Shown here piece after piece: positions 1 through 6,656 of a DNA stretch of 13,441 bases. Under the pieces are notes generated by a model. That model did no database searches, was not told where the DNA came from, and saw nothing but the letters and a program-made list of their open reading frames with translations. The position numbers and the translations under genes are program-made. The stretch is from the NCBI GenBank assembly GCA_030425945.1, contig JAUHZL010000033.1:1-13441 (forward strand), read 5' to 3'. The DNA comes from Alphaproteobacteria bacterium (GTDB taxonomy: Bacteria > Pseudomonadota > Alphaproteobacteria > Rhodobacterales > Rhodobacteraceae). The stretch's first letter is position 1. Every line of letters starts with the position of its first letter.

Positions 1-21
1 GCGCGTCAGGCGCTGCGATAT

Positions 22-1449
22 GTGCGGTCTCCGCGCCAGACGCGCCTCATGTCCCCACTACAACATATGGAATACCTGCGGGCGCGCCGCTCCCCGCCTA
101 CCCACACAAGTCGCGAACGGACCAGAATTCTTCGAGAGAATGCCGGGAACGACGAATTTCATTACAAAGCTGACAGCGGTGAAGCGATTATCTTCAGCTC
201 AACACAAGACGAAGACGGAGAGCACGCCGGTTTCCGCTACGAGGTTCCAGATGATCAAGGCCGAGCATGGCGAACCGAATTAGTACTCCGGGCAGCGGAA
301 CCACAGAACTTTGTAGCGATTAGAGTAACTTGCCTTGCAGAGTCAATTGGAGCCGAGATCGCAGCCCCACGAAAACCGGTTATTGTTCGACAAATCATTC
401 AAAGCACATATTGCGGTATCGACAGAACGGTTCAGGTTGCGGACTCACCAATATTTCTCTCAAGCGATGAGGTGGAAAAAGCTGCAAGAGCAATTCGTGG
501 CGAAGCAAGTTTAGCACTGCCAATAGTCTATCTCAGCAGCAGAGGAGACGGCACACTCGCATGCAACCCAGAAAACTTAGCCTTCGCGCTTGGCGGACTT
601 GCTCACGTCCTTGTTGAACCTGATCGTGAGTTCAGCTTTCTGCTTCGGGATGAGACAAATGGTCTAAACCCCTACGCCGGCGCGATTGGTGTAGGTCTCC
701 CTGGGCAGCCCATTTCTATGCGACTCTTTTCCCGTGGCAGTTCTCGAGAGACGATTGAAAAGGTAGTGGAGATTGTGCGCTCTACCTATCTTGGCCGGAC
801 GGCCAAATTTGGAATGGAGTGGTCCGACCTCCAACAGAGGATCATTCGCACTGCTCGGCAGAGGCTTGCCGTCAGGCACTCATCCAGGGATGACCCTGCA
901 GGGCTTGAAGAGTGGATCGAGTCATTTGAGGGCGAGATAAAGGAACTCAATGAGAAGATCCTCCAACTTCAGTCAGAGAATGCATCTCTACAAGGGCGTC
1001 TGGCTGCACGCACTGCGCAATCTGCATTGACTCAAGTGCTCGAGGAACTAAAGCTTAGGGTTGGCGAACTTTATGACGGAGAACTACTTGATCGACTTCG
1101 CCATGCAGTTGCAAATAGCTCAAACTTGAACTTTTCCCTTTCAGCTAGGGATACGGAAGTGATGAGTTGCCTGCTTCCGTTCCTGGCACCGTCACCAAAC
1201 ATAGTTGAGATTTCAAAGAAACTTCGAGCGGCCTCAGATCCAGAGAAAACTGACTTTGTGTTCTCAGAAGTGCTCTCGAGTCTTGGATTTACCCGGGAGG
1301 CATCTGGAAAGCATATAAAGTTTCTCCCGCCACAAGGCCTAAAAGGGATTTCACAAATCACAATAGCTAAAACACCAAGTGACCATCGTGCGGGGGAAAA
1401 CTCCGTTAGCGAACTTCGAGCTGCACTTGGACTTCGCTTCCCGGACTGA
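22..1449 (+). CDS. Unassigned multidomain protein with coiled coil and HicA-like C-terminus; possibly 5'-truncated
   Basis: No function recognised. From the GTG at 22 it gives 475 residues, but the frame is open to base 1, so the true start may be upstream. Residues 1-40 are arginine-rich and GC-rich and may not be coding; ATG 49 is another candidate, and neither start has a clear ribosome site. Visible parts: a strand-rich region (about 50-110); an alpha/beta region (about 165-230) with a hydrophobic strand LPIVYLSS, a helix, AHVLVEP and GAIGVGLPG; a heptad-like coiled coil (about 295-347); a charged helical part; and a C-terminus (about 415-471) whose order GF, SGKHIKF, ITIAKTPSDHR, LRAALGL resembles the dsRBD-like fold of HicA toxins. 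GC is near 47% in a sample line (421-480) against about 73% in parE, with AGA, ATA and TTA codons, which suggests transfer. The HicA resemblance is by eye only. Confidence 0.72.
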   Translation: MRSPRQTRLMSPLQHMEYLRARRSPPTHTSRERTRILRENAGNDEFHYKADSGEAIIFSSTQDEDGEHAGFRYEVPDDQGRAWRTELVLRAAEPQNFVAIRVTCLAESIGAEIAAPRKPVIVRQIIQSTYCGIDRTVQVADSPIFLSSDEVEKAARAIRGEASLALPIVYLSSRGDGTLACNPENLAFALGGLAHVLVEPDREFSFLLRDETNGLNPYAGAIGVGLPGQPISMRLFSRGSSRETIEKVVEIVRSTYLGRTAKFGMEWSDLQQRIIRTARQRLAVRHSSRDDPAGLEEWIESFEGEIKELNEKILQLQSENASLQGRLAARTAQSALTQVLEELKLRVGELYDGELLDRLRHAVANSSNLNFSLSARDTEVMSCLLPFLAPSPNIVEISKKLRAASDPEKTDFVFSEVLSSLGFTREASGKHIKFLPPQGLKGISQITIAKTPSDHRAGENSVSELRAALGLRFPD

Positions 1450-1465
1450 AAGCAGTCAGGCAAGT

Positions 1466-1540
1466 CGTAGGGCGGGCAATCTGCCCGCCTTTGCCCGCAA
1501 CTGCCCTCCCGCAAGGGAGGGCGGAACCGCCCACCCTACG
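1466..1540. repeat. Inverted pair of GTAG-headed REP-like palindromes, heads outward
   Basis: Element A (1466-1489, plus orientation) is CGTAG followed by arms GGCGGGCA and TGCCCGCC around a 3-nt centre. Element B (1515-1540, reverse orientation) has 10-base arms at 1515-1524 and 1527-1536 with a single A-A mismatch, then CTACG. GTAG at the foot of a palindrome is the hallmark of REP sequences mobilised by REP-associated tyrosine transposases (RAYT/TnpA-REP). The pair sits just after the stop of the low-GC gene. No transposase is in the window, so mobility is inference. Confidence 0.65.
1503..1522 (+). terminator. Strong GCAA-tetraloop hairpin downstream of the first gene
   Basis: An 8-bp perfect stem, GCCCTCCC pairing with GGGAGGGC, encloses a GCAA (GNRA-type) loop 54 bases after the stop codon at 1449. 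No T-tract follows, so it is not a classical intrinsic terminator. It overlaps and would compete with the REP-like fold at 1515-1540. It could end transcripts or protect the 3' end of the upstream mRNA. Confidence 0.35.
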
Positions 1541-1564
1541 GCCCGCAAAGGTCCCCGCCGACGC

Positions 1565-1683
1565 GGTGCGTGACATCACGCACCCTACGCCACCCGCTCC
1601 ACGCCGCCCTCGAAGGCCTCCCGCCCGACGTCCAGCACAGACCGCCCGGTCGGCGGCCCGTAGGGTGCGTGCTGGCACGCACC
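1565..1683. repeat. Inverted pair of GTAG-headed REP-like palindromes, heads inward
   Basis: Element C (1565-1589, reverse orientation) is GGTGCGTGA-CA-TCACGCACC followed by CTACG. Element D (1659-1683, plus orientation) is CGTAG overlapping GGTGCGTGC-TG-GCACGCACC. The arms are 9 bp around a central dinucleotide. D matches the pair at 7487-7551 except in the centre. The remainder of the gene-free stretch 1450-1783 is GC-rich with no coding potential I trust; only the ribosome site of the next gene is recognisable, at about 1771-1777. Confidence 0.7.
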
Positions 1684-1783
1684 ACGCGCAGGGCCCAACC
1701 GCCACAACCCCTCGCCTGCCCCCTTCCCACGACCCCCACATCTGGGTAGGATGACCGCATTTCGATAGTCCCGGAGGTGTCCG

Positions 1784-2104
1784 ATGTTCCTGCGCCCGAT
1801 CCTGACTGCGGCCTCTGCGGCCCTCCTGCTGGCCGCTGCCCCGGCGCGCGCCGACGAGGTGATCTATCTCGACGCCGCCCCGGCCCCGACCGGCTATGGC
1901 GGCTACCAGACCGCGCCGACCTATGCCTATGGCGGCGCGAACTACTGCCCGGCGGGCACCCAGCCCATCGTGCTGGCGGGGGTGATCTGCTGCGGCACGC
2001 CCACGCGCGCGGGCAGCTATTCGGACATGATGCGCCACCCGGTGCAGACCCGGCGCTATGCCCCGACCTATGACGACCCGACGATCAAGGGCACCGGCGG
2101 CTGA
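1784..2104 (+). CDS. Small secreted protein of unknown function
   Basis: This 106-residue protein begins with a clear Sec signal peptide: MFLRP, a hydrophobic stretch of Ala and Leu to about residue 20, and a likely signal peptidase I site after ARA (residue 23), leaving DEVIYLD as the mature start. The mature chain is short, rich in Gly, Tyr, Ala and Pro (GYGGYQ, AYGGANYCPAG) and has three cysteines near the middle (YC and a CC pair), which could form disulphides in the periplasm. No catalytic motif is visible and I do not recognise the family. GGAGGTG lies about 7 bases before the ATG, a strong ribosome site that decides the start. It is monocistronic and convergent with the cold-shock gene. 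Confidence 0.75.
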   Translation: MFLRPILTAASAALLLAAAPARADEVIYLDAAPAPTGYGGYQTAPTYAYGGANYCPAGTQPIVLAGVICCGTPTRAGSYSDMMRHPVQTRRYAPTYDDPTIKGTGG

Positions 2105-2116
2105 GCCACCGACGGC

Positions 2117-2158
2117 AAAAGGCCCGCGCCCGAGCGATCAGGCGCGTGCCGCGGGTCC
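2117..2158 (-). terminator. Intrinsic terminator of the cold-shock gene
   Basis: Read on the minus strand, a long GC-rich stem (GG-A-CCCGCG pairing with CGCGGGCC, one bulged A, plus inner GCGCC/GGCGC pairing) is followed by TTTT. It begins about 27 bases past the cold-shock stop and lies between two convergent genes, so it may also affect the secreted-protein transcript. Confidence 0.6.
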
Positions 2159-2184
2159 GTGCCGGGTCCGAAGCGGGCCGAGGG

Positions 2185-2394
2185 TCAGCCGAGAACCTTG
2201 AGTTCGACCGCCGAGGCGCGGCCGTCGCGGCCCTCGCGCAGTTCGTACTCGACCTTCTGGTTGTCGGCGAGGCCGGTGAGGCCCGCGCGCTCCACGGCGG
2301 AAATGTGGACGAACACGTCCTTGCCGCCGCCCTCAGGGGCAATGAAGCCGTAGCCCTTGGTGGTGTTGAACCATTTCACGGTGCCGGTAGGCAT
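2185..2394 (-). CDS. Cold-shock protein, CspA family
   Basis: This 69-residue protein is a single cold-shock domain, the usual length for CspA-type proteins. It shows TGTVKWFN at the N-terminus, the RNP1 motif KGYGFI (residues 13-18) and the RNP2 motif VFVHI (27-31). The family binds single-stranded RNA and DNA through these aromatic residues and melts mRNA secondary structure at low temperature; some members act constitutively. The start is supported by AAGGAGAG about 10 bases upstream. The leader just before it (about 2425-2450) can fold into a GC-rich stem-loop with one bulge, in line with structured 5' leaders of csp mRNAs, although cold regulation is not shown here. Several paralogues are normal in a genome, so no specific symbol is assigned. 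Confidence 0.95.
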   Translation of the reverse strand: MPTGTVKWFNTTKGYGFIAPEGGGKDVFVHISAVERAGLTGLADNQKVEYELREGRDGRASAVELKVLG

Positions 2395-2509
2395 GTTCCG
2401 CGTCTCTCCTTGGTCTTACCCGCCCGCACCATGCGGCGGGGTGGTGCAGCCTTGTCTTCCATTCTCATTCCGGCTGCCTCGACGGCGGACGCGGTCCGTA
2501 GAAGTCGGT

Positions 2510-2532
2510 CTTCACGATAAAGAATGGTGAAG
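2510..2532. promoter_or_regulatory. Inverted repeat in the csp / ArsC-like divergent region
   Basis: CTTCAC and GTGAAG form a perfect 6-bp inverted repeat separated by 11 AT-rich bases (GATAAAGAATG). It lies in the 214-bp region between the divergent cold-shock and ArsC-like genes. The position fits an operator or promoter element for either gene. I could not find a convincing -35/-10 pair, so the role is inference. Confidence 0.3.
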
Positions 2533-2608
2533 CAGCCATTGCGAAAAGCAAGGGGCGTCTTAGGGTGCGGCCCGATATTCGGGCAGGACGGGAAGGAACG
2601 ACCACGAA

Positions 2609-2923
2609 ATGATCATTCACGGGCTGAAGACCTGCGACACCTGCCGCGCCGCGGTGAAGGCCACCGGCGGCACCCTGCGCGACGTGCGGGCCGAGCCGCT
2701 GACGGCGGCCGAGCTGGCGCGATTCCTCGACGCCTTCGGCGACGACCTGGTGAACCGCCGCTCGACCACGTGGCGGGGGCTCGACGAGGCGACCCGCGCG
2801 GGCGATGCCGCCACCCCGCTGGCCACGCATCCCGCCCTGATGAAGCGCCCGGTGATCGAGACGGCGCAGGGCGCGCTGCATCTCGGCTGGACCCCGGCGG
2901 TCCGGGCGGCGCTGGGGGCCTGA
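2609..2923 (+). CDS. ArsC/YffB (Spx-like) thioredoxin-fold family protein
   Basis: The 104-residue protein has the compact ArsC/Spx thioredoxin-like layout: a short beta strand (IIHGLKTC), an N-terminal C9-D-T-C12 redox motif, a helix, a central RSTTWR segment (51-56), and LMKRPVIE (77-84), the conserved Lys/Arg-Pro segment of the family. True arsenate reductases use the equivalent of C9 with glutathione or glutaredoxin, but many chromosomal members of this family (YffB type) have no proven arsenate activity. No arsR, arsB or acr3 lies nearby, so arsenate reduction is not supported by context. AAGGA lies about 12 bases before the ATG. Confident on family, unsure on substrate. Confidence 0.85.
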   Translation: MIIHGLKTCDTCRAAVKATGGTLRDVRAEPLTAAELARFLDAFGDDLVNRRSTTWRGLDEATRAGDAATPLATHPALMKRPVIETAQGALHLGWTPAVRAALGA

Positions 2924-2950
2924 CGGGGAAGTCCCGCCCGCGCTTCCCCG
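2924..2950 (+). terminator. Hairpin after the ArsC-like gene
   Basis: A perfect 8-bp stem CGGGGAAG/CTTCCCCG with an 11-nt loop starts directly after the stop codon. There is no T-tract, so it is terminator-like or a 3'-end protecting structure rather than a classical intrinsic terminator. Confidence 0.4.
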
Positions 2951-3020
2951 CCGGTCCGGGGTTCCGCCCGGGCGCGTCCTTGCCTATGTCCCTCGCAGGA
3001 GACGCGGAACGGAGAGCGAC

Positions 3021-3392
3021 ATGCGCAACGCGGGACTGATCCTCGGCATCGTGGCCGGGCTGGTGGGAATGCTCGTGGGGTTCTTCTCGGCGGGCTACAC
3101 GGTCTTCGTGGACTGGATCTCGACCGAGGTGCAGGGCGCCGACCAGGTTTTCTCGCAGGTCGGCAATGTCGAGCTGATCCGGGCGGTCTCGCTGGTCTCG
3201 CCGGTGCTGGCGCTGGCGGGCGGCGCGATGGCCCATTCCCAGCGCTGGCTCGGCGGCGGGCTGATGCTGGTGTCGGCGGCCGGCATGGTCCTCGCCTTCG
3301 GGTTCAACGTCTTCACCATGTTCCCGGTCGTGATGGCCGCGCTCGGCGGCCTGCTAGTGCTCGCCGCCCCCGCGCCCGACACGCCGAAATAG
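3021..3392 (+). CDS. Small four-helix integral membrane protein, function unknown
   Basis: The 123-residue protein reads as four transmembrane segments: about residues 4-27 (LILGIVAGLVGMLVGF), 54-70 (LIRAVSLVSPVLALAGG), 76-95 (LGGGLMLVSAAGMVLAF) and 97-117 (FTMFPVVMAALGGLLVL). An acidic loop (EVQGADQVFSQVG) lies between the first and second, and the tail is short and polar. No catalytic motif is visible. The arrangement recalls small DUF4064-like membrane proteins, but this is a weak resemblance by eye. GGAG about 10 bases upstream supports the ATG. It stands alone on its strand, with hairpins before and after it. Confidence 0.78.
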   Translation: MRNAGLILGIVAGLVGMLVGFFSAGYTVFVDWISTEVQGADQVFSQVGNVELIRAVSLVSPVLALAGGAMAHSQRWLGGGLMLVSAAGMVLAFGFNVFTMFPVVMAALGGLLVLAAPAPDTPK

Positions 3393-3396
3393 GCCC

Positions 3397-3414
3397 CCCC
3401 TTGCAACCAAGGGG
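3397..3414 (+). terminator. Hairpin after the membrane-protein gene
   Basis: CCCCTTG-CAAC-CAAGGGG forms a perfect 7-bp stem with a 4-nt loop, 4 bases after the stop at 3392 and 57 bases before the next start. No T-tract follows. It could be a weak terminator or part of the leader of the B12-domain gene. Confidence 0.35.
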
Positions 3415-3471
3415 TGAGTCGGGGCAGGCTGCGCGCGCCGCGTAGGGGAGAGCGCGGCGCGGAGGGTCGCA

Positions 3472-4230
3472 ATGAAGGACCGGGGCGGGCACGACCCGCA
3501 CAGCGGCTGGGCACCGCAGGACGGCCTGCGCGCCGATGCGGTCGAAGCGCTTGCCCGCGCCGTGCTGGGCCGCGTGGCCGCCCGGGCCGGTCTGCTGCCC
3601 GAAACCCCCTCGCCCGAATTCCTCGACAGCTTCTGCACCCTGCTGGTGTCCGGCGACGCCGCGGCGGCGGGTCGGCTGCTGCGCGCGCGCACGGCGCGGC
3701 GGCAGAGCTACGCGCAGGTGGCGGACGGGATCCTCGGCAGCGCGGCGCGGCTGCTGGGCCGGAAGTGGGATACCGACGCGCTGTCCTTCGCCGAGGTCTC
3801 GGTCGCCATCACCCAGATCCTGCGCCTGAACCAGGCCTACGCCCGCCGCCCGGTCCCCGTGACGCGCGACGGCGCGCCCCGCGTCGGCGTGTTTGCCGCC
3901 CTGCCCGGCCAGGCGCACAGTCTCGGGGTTGTCCTGGCGGCCGAGGCGTTCCGGCAATCGGGCTGGAAGATCGAGCTGCTGCTGAACCGTCCCGAACGGG
4001 AGGTGGTCGAGGTTCTCCGCCGCCTGCGCCCCGAGATCGTCGGCCTGACCGTCAGTGTCGAGGACCGGCCGGGCCGCCTGTCGCCCCTCGTTCACGCGCT
4101 GAACCGGCTGCCCTACCGGGTGCCCGTCCTGCTGGGGGGCACGGGGGCCGCGATGGTCGCGCCCGCGCTGCCCACCGGACAACACGTGCGCGTCGTCACC
4201 GACATCGTCTCGGCGCTGAACGCGGTCTGA
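3472..4230 (+). CDS. Stand-alone B12-binding-domain protein, AerR/PpaA-like regulator
   Basis: The 252-residue protein has a helical region (about 20-125) with GRKWDTDALSFAEVSVA (W99 through E108), like the capping helices of CarH/AerR-type cobalamin proteins, then a Rossmann-like B12-binding domain (about 136-252). In the lower-axial-ligand motif, normally DxHxxG, it has Q147-A-H149-S-L-G152: the histidine and glycine are kept but the aspartate is Gln. VGLTVSVED and VLLGGTGA follow, matching the later strand and glycine-rich positions. There is no DNA-binding or methyltransferase domain, as in AerR/PpaA regulators that bind cobalamin (or heme in the SCHIC group of AppA/PpaA) and act on a partner repressor. 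The start is fixed by GGAGGG about 6 bases upstream. Its stop is 3 bp from the thrS stop. No photosynthesis gene is visible here, so ligand and partner are open. Confidence 0.82.
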   Translation: MKDRGGHDPHSGWAPQDGLRADAVEALARAVLGRVAARAGLLPETPSPEFLDSFCTLLVSGDAAAAGRLLRARTARRQSYAQVADGILGSAARLLGRKWDTDALSFAEVSVAITQILRLNQAYARRPVPVTRDGAPRVGVFAALPGQAHSLGVVLAAEAFRQSGWKIELLLNRPEREVVEVLRRLRPEIVGLTVSVEDRPGRLSPLVHALNRLPYRVPVLLGGTGAAMVAPALPTGQHVRVVTDIVSALNAV

Positions 4231-4233
4231 GGC

Positions 4234-6183
4234 TCAGCGCAGGTCGGGCGGCGTGGCCTCGGCGGCCAGGTCCGGCACGAGGGCGTCGAGCGTCACGACG
4301 CTGCTCTGCTTCTCGCCGAGGCGGCGCAGGCTGACCGAGCGCGCCTCGACCTCCTGCCGCCCGATGGCGAGGATCACCGGAACCTTGGCCAGCGAATGCT
4401 CGCGGACCTTGTAGTTGATCTTCTCGTTGCGGGTATCGGCCTCGGCCCGGACCCCGGCGGCCCGGAGTGCTGCGACCACCTCGTGGGCATAGTCGTCGGC
4501 CTCCGAGACGATGGTGGCCACCACGACCTGGCGCGGGGCCAGCCAGAACGGCAGCTTGCCCGCGTGCTCCTCGATCAGGATACCGATGAAGCGCTCGAAG
4601 CTGCCCAGCGTCGCGCGGTGCAGCATGACAGGGCGGTGCTTCGCGCCGTCCTGCCCGACATAGACCGCGTCCAGCCGCTCGGGCAGCACGAAGTCCACCT
4701 GGTGCGTGCCGCACTGCCAGTCCCGCCCGATCGCGTCGGTCAGCACGAACTCCAGCTTCGGGCCATAGAAGGCGCCCTCGCCCGGGTTCACCTCGGGCTC
4801 GATCCCGGCGGCGCGGGTCGCCGACAGCAGCGCCGCCTCGGCGCGGTCCCAGACCTCGTCCGATCCCGCGCGGACGTCGGGGCGGGTCGAGAACTTGACC
4901 TTGAAGGCGGGGAAGCCGAGGTCGCGGTAGATCGCCGACAGGAAGTCGATGAAGCGCTTGGTCTCGCTCTCGATCTGCTCTTCGGTGCAGAAGATGTGCG
5001 CGTCGTCCTGCGTGAAGCCGCGCACTCGCATGATGCCGTGCAGCGCGCCCGAGGGCTCGTAGCGGTTGCAGGAGCCGAACTCGGCCATCCGCAGCGGCAG
5101 GTCGCGGTAGGACTTCAGACCGACGTTGAAGATCTGCACGTGGCACGGGCAGTTCATCGGCTTCAGCGCGTTGACGGCCTTCTCGCGGGCGTGTTCCTCG
5201 TCGACTTCGACGATGAACATGTTCTCCTGGTATTTCTCCCAGTGGCCCGAGGCCTCCCACAGCTTGCGGTCGACGACCTGGGGCGTGTTCACCTCGACAT
5301 AGCCGCCCGCGCGCTGGCGGCGGCGCATGTAGTCCTGGAGCGTGGTGTAGATCGTCCAGCCGTTCGGGTGCCAGAACACCTGGCCGGGGGCCTCTTCCTG
5401 CATGTGGAACAGGTCCATCTCGCGGCCGAGGCGGCGGTGGTCGCGCTTCTCGGCCTCCTCGAGGAAGGTCAGGTAGTCCTTCAGCTGCTCGCGGTTCTGG
5501 AAGGCCACGCCGTAGATGCGCTGCAGCTGGGCGCGGCTCGAGTCGCCGCGCCAGTAGGCGCCCGAGACGCGCATCAGCTTGAAGGCGTCGGCGGGCAGTT
5601 GCCCGGTGTGCTGCAGGTGCGGCCCGCGGCAGAGATCCTGCCAGCCGCCGTGCCAGTACATGCGGATCGGCTGGCCGTCGTCCGGGATCGCCTCGACCAG
5701 CTCGACCTTGTAGGGCTCGCCGGTCTTCTCGTAATGCGCGATGGCGTCAGCGCGGCTCCAGACCTCGGTGCGGACCGGGTCGCGGGCGTTGATGATCTCC
5801 TTCATCTTCGCCTCGATCTGCCCGAGGTCCTCGGGCGTGAACGGCTCGGCACGGTCGAAGTCGTAATACCAGCCGTTCTCGATGACCGGGCCGATGGTGA
5901 CCTTCACGTCGGGCCAGATCTCCTGCACCGCGCGGGCCATGACATGGGCGAAGTCGTGCCGGATCAGCTCCAGCGCGGGCGCCTCGTCCTTCATCGTGTT
6001 GATGGCGATGGCAGCGTCGCGCTCGATCGGCCAGGCGAGGTCCCAGTGCGCGCCGTCCACCTGCGCGCTGATCGCCTTCTTGCCGAGCGAGGTCGAGATG
6101 TCGGCCGCGACCTCGGCGGGCGTCACACCGGCGGGATAGCTGCGGCTGTTGCCATCGGGAAAGGTGAGAGAGATGTCGGCCAT
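4234..6183 (-). CDS. thrS: Threonine-tRNA ligase (ThrRS)
   Basis: This 649-residue cytoplasmic enzyme activates threonine with ATP and charges tRNA-Thr. In order: an N-terminal TGS domain (about 1-63), an editing/SAD domain with H76-x3-H80 and C185-RGP-H189 (hydrolysis of mischarged Ser-tRNA), the class II catalytic core (about 250-545) and the C-terminal anticodon-binding domain. Zinc ligands by homology to the E. coli enzyme are C345 (MNCPCH), H396 (DDAHIF) and H522 (MLHRATLG). Motif 2 (RMAEFGSCNRYE, 365-376) and motif 3 (GSFERFIGILIEE) are intact. The start at 6183 (MADISLTFPDG) has GAGGAG about 7 bases upstream and fits the family start; the frame extends 28 codons further but that stretch is not ThrRS-like. 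A DUF6324-like gene lies 135 bp upstream on the same strand. I see no T-box or operator. Confidence 0.98.
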   Translation of the reverse strand: MADISLTFPDGNSRSYPAGVTPAEVAADISTSLGKKAISAQVDGAHWDLAWPIERDAAIAINTMKDEAPALELIRHDFAHVMARAVQEIWPDVKVTIGPVIENGWYYDFDRAEPFTPEDLGQIEAKMKEIINARDPVRTEVWSRADAIAHYEKTGEPYKVELVEAIPDDGQPIRMYWHGGWQDLCRGPHLQHTGQLPADAFKLMRVSGAYWRGDSSRAQLQRIYGVAFQNREQLKDYLTFLEEAEKRDHRRLGREMDLFHMQEEAPGQVFWHPNGWTIYTTLQDYMRRRQRAGGYVEVNTPQVVDRKLWEASGHWEKYQENMFIVEVDEEHAREKAVNALKPMNCPCHVQIFNVGLKSYRDLPLRMAEFGSCNRYEPSGALHGIMRVRGFTQDDAHIFCTEEQIESETKRFIDFLSAIYRDLGFPAFKVKFSTRPDVRAGSDEVWDRAEAALLSATRAAGIEPEVNPGEGAFYGPKLEFVLTDAIGRDWQCGTHQVDFVLPERLDAVYVGQDGAKHRPVMLHRATLGSFERFIGILIEEHAGKLPFWLAPRQVVVATIVSEADDYAHEVVAALRAAGVRAEADTRNEKINYKVREHSLAKVPVILAIGRQEVEARSVSLRRLGEKQSSVVTLDALVPDLAAEATPPDLR

Positions 6184-6318
6184 GTCGGCTCTCCTCGTCG
6201 GTTCGGCGCCCACGGAACGCCCGGTTGCGGGTTCATGTCGGAGCGCGACCTGCACCGCGTCGCGCACGATGTCAACGCGCCGCCGGGGCCGGGTGGGGAA
6301 AAGCCGGGACCTGCGGCC

Positions 6319-6522
6319 TCAGCGCTTCTTCTTCGGGGGGGTGGCCGCGCGGGCGCGGGCCGCGGCGGCGCGCAGCTCCTCGGCGATCTCCTCGGCCTCC
6401 TCGGGCTCGAAGTCGAGCGGCAACTCGACGCCCTCGGCCTCGATGTAGATGCGCACCATCCCGAGGCTGGTCGGCCCGATCTGCAGGTTGGCCGAAATGT
6501 CGCTTTGCTTGTCGATGCCCAT
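6319..6522 (-). CDS. Small acidic protein, DUF6324-like
   Basis: The 67-residue protein starts MGIDKQSDISANLQIGPTS and continues with a short strand region (MVRIYIEAEGVELPLDF) and a strongly acidic helix (EPEEAEEIAEELRAAAARARA), ending in a lysine-rich tail PPKKKR. It matches, from memory, the small conserved proteins called DUF6324 in Rhodobacteraceae. No function is known to me. The start at 6522 is preferred over an upstream in-frame ATG (6579) because GGGAG lies about 8 bases before it and the extra 19 residues look like untranslated leader. It is 135 bp upstream of thrS on the same strand and divergent from the GNAT gene. Confidence 0.8.
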   Translation of the reverse strand: MGIDKQSDISANLQIGPTSLGMVRIYIEAEGVELPLDFEPEEAEEIAEELRAAAARARAATPPKKKR

Positions 6523-6656
6523 GTCCGTGCTCCCGCCGCGATGTGGAACGGGGGTAGCGCCCTCCGGGCAGACGGGCAAGCGGGAAGCGCGGCAGGGGGC
6601 TTGCGGGGCGGGCCTGCGCGGGCAAGGGTGCGGCGAGGGACCGAGGGAGACAGGCG

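Noticed and set aside
1466..1683. Possible CRISPR array.
   Set aside because: The repeats are short palindromes in mixed orientation with unequal gaps; there are no regular spacers and no cas genes.
1406..2038. Minus-strand frame covering the REP cluster and the secreted-protein gene.
   Set aside because: Arg/Gly/Ala-rich composition, runs through palindromic repeats, and opposes a gene with a signal peptide and a strong ribosome site.
2609..2923. Arsenate resistance gene arsC.
   Set aside because: Only the fold family is supported; no arsenic operon genes are nearby, and YffB-like members lack proven arsenate activity.
6184..6267. N-terminal extension of ThrRS by 28 residues.
   Set aside because: The extra residues do not resemble a ThrRS N-terminus, and GAGGAG sits directly before the ATG at 6183, which starts the TGS domain.
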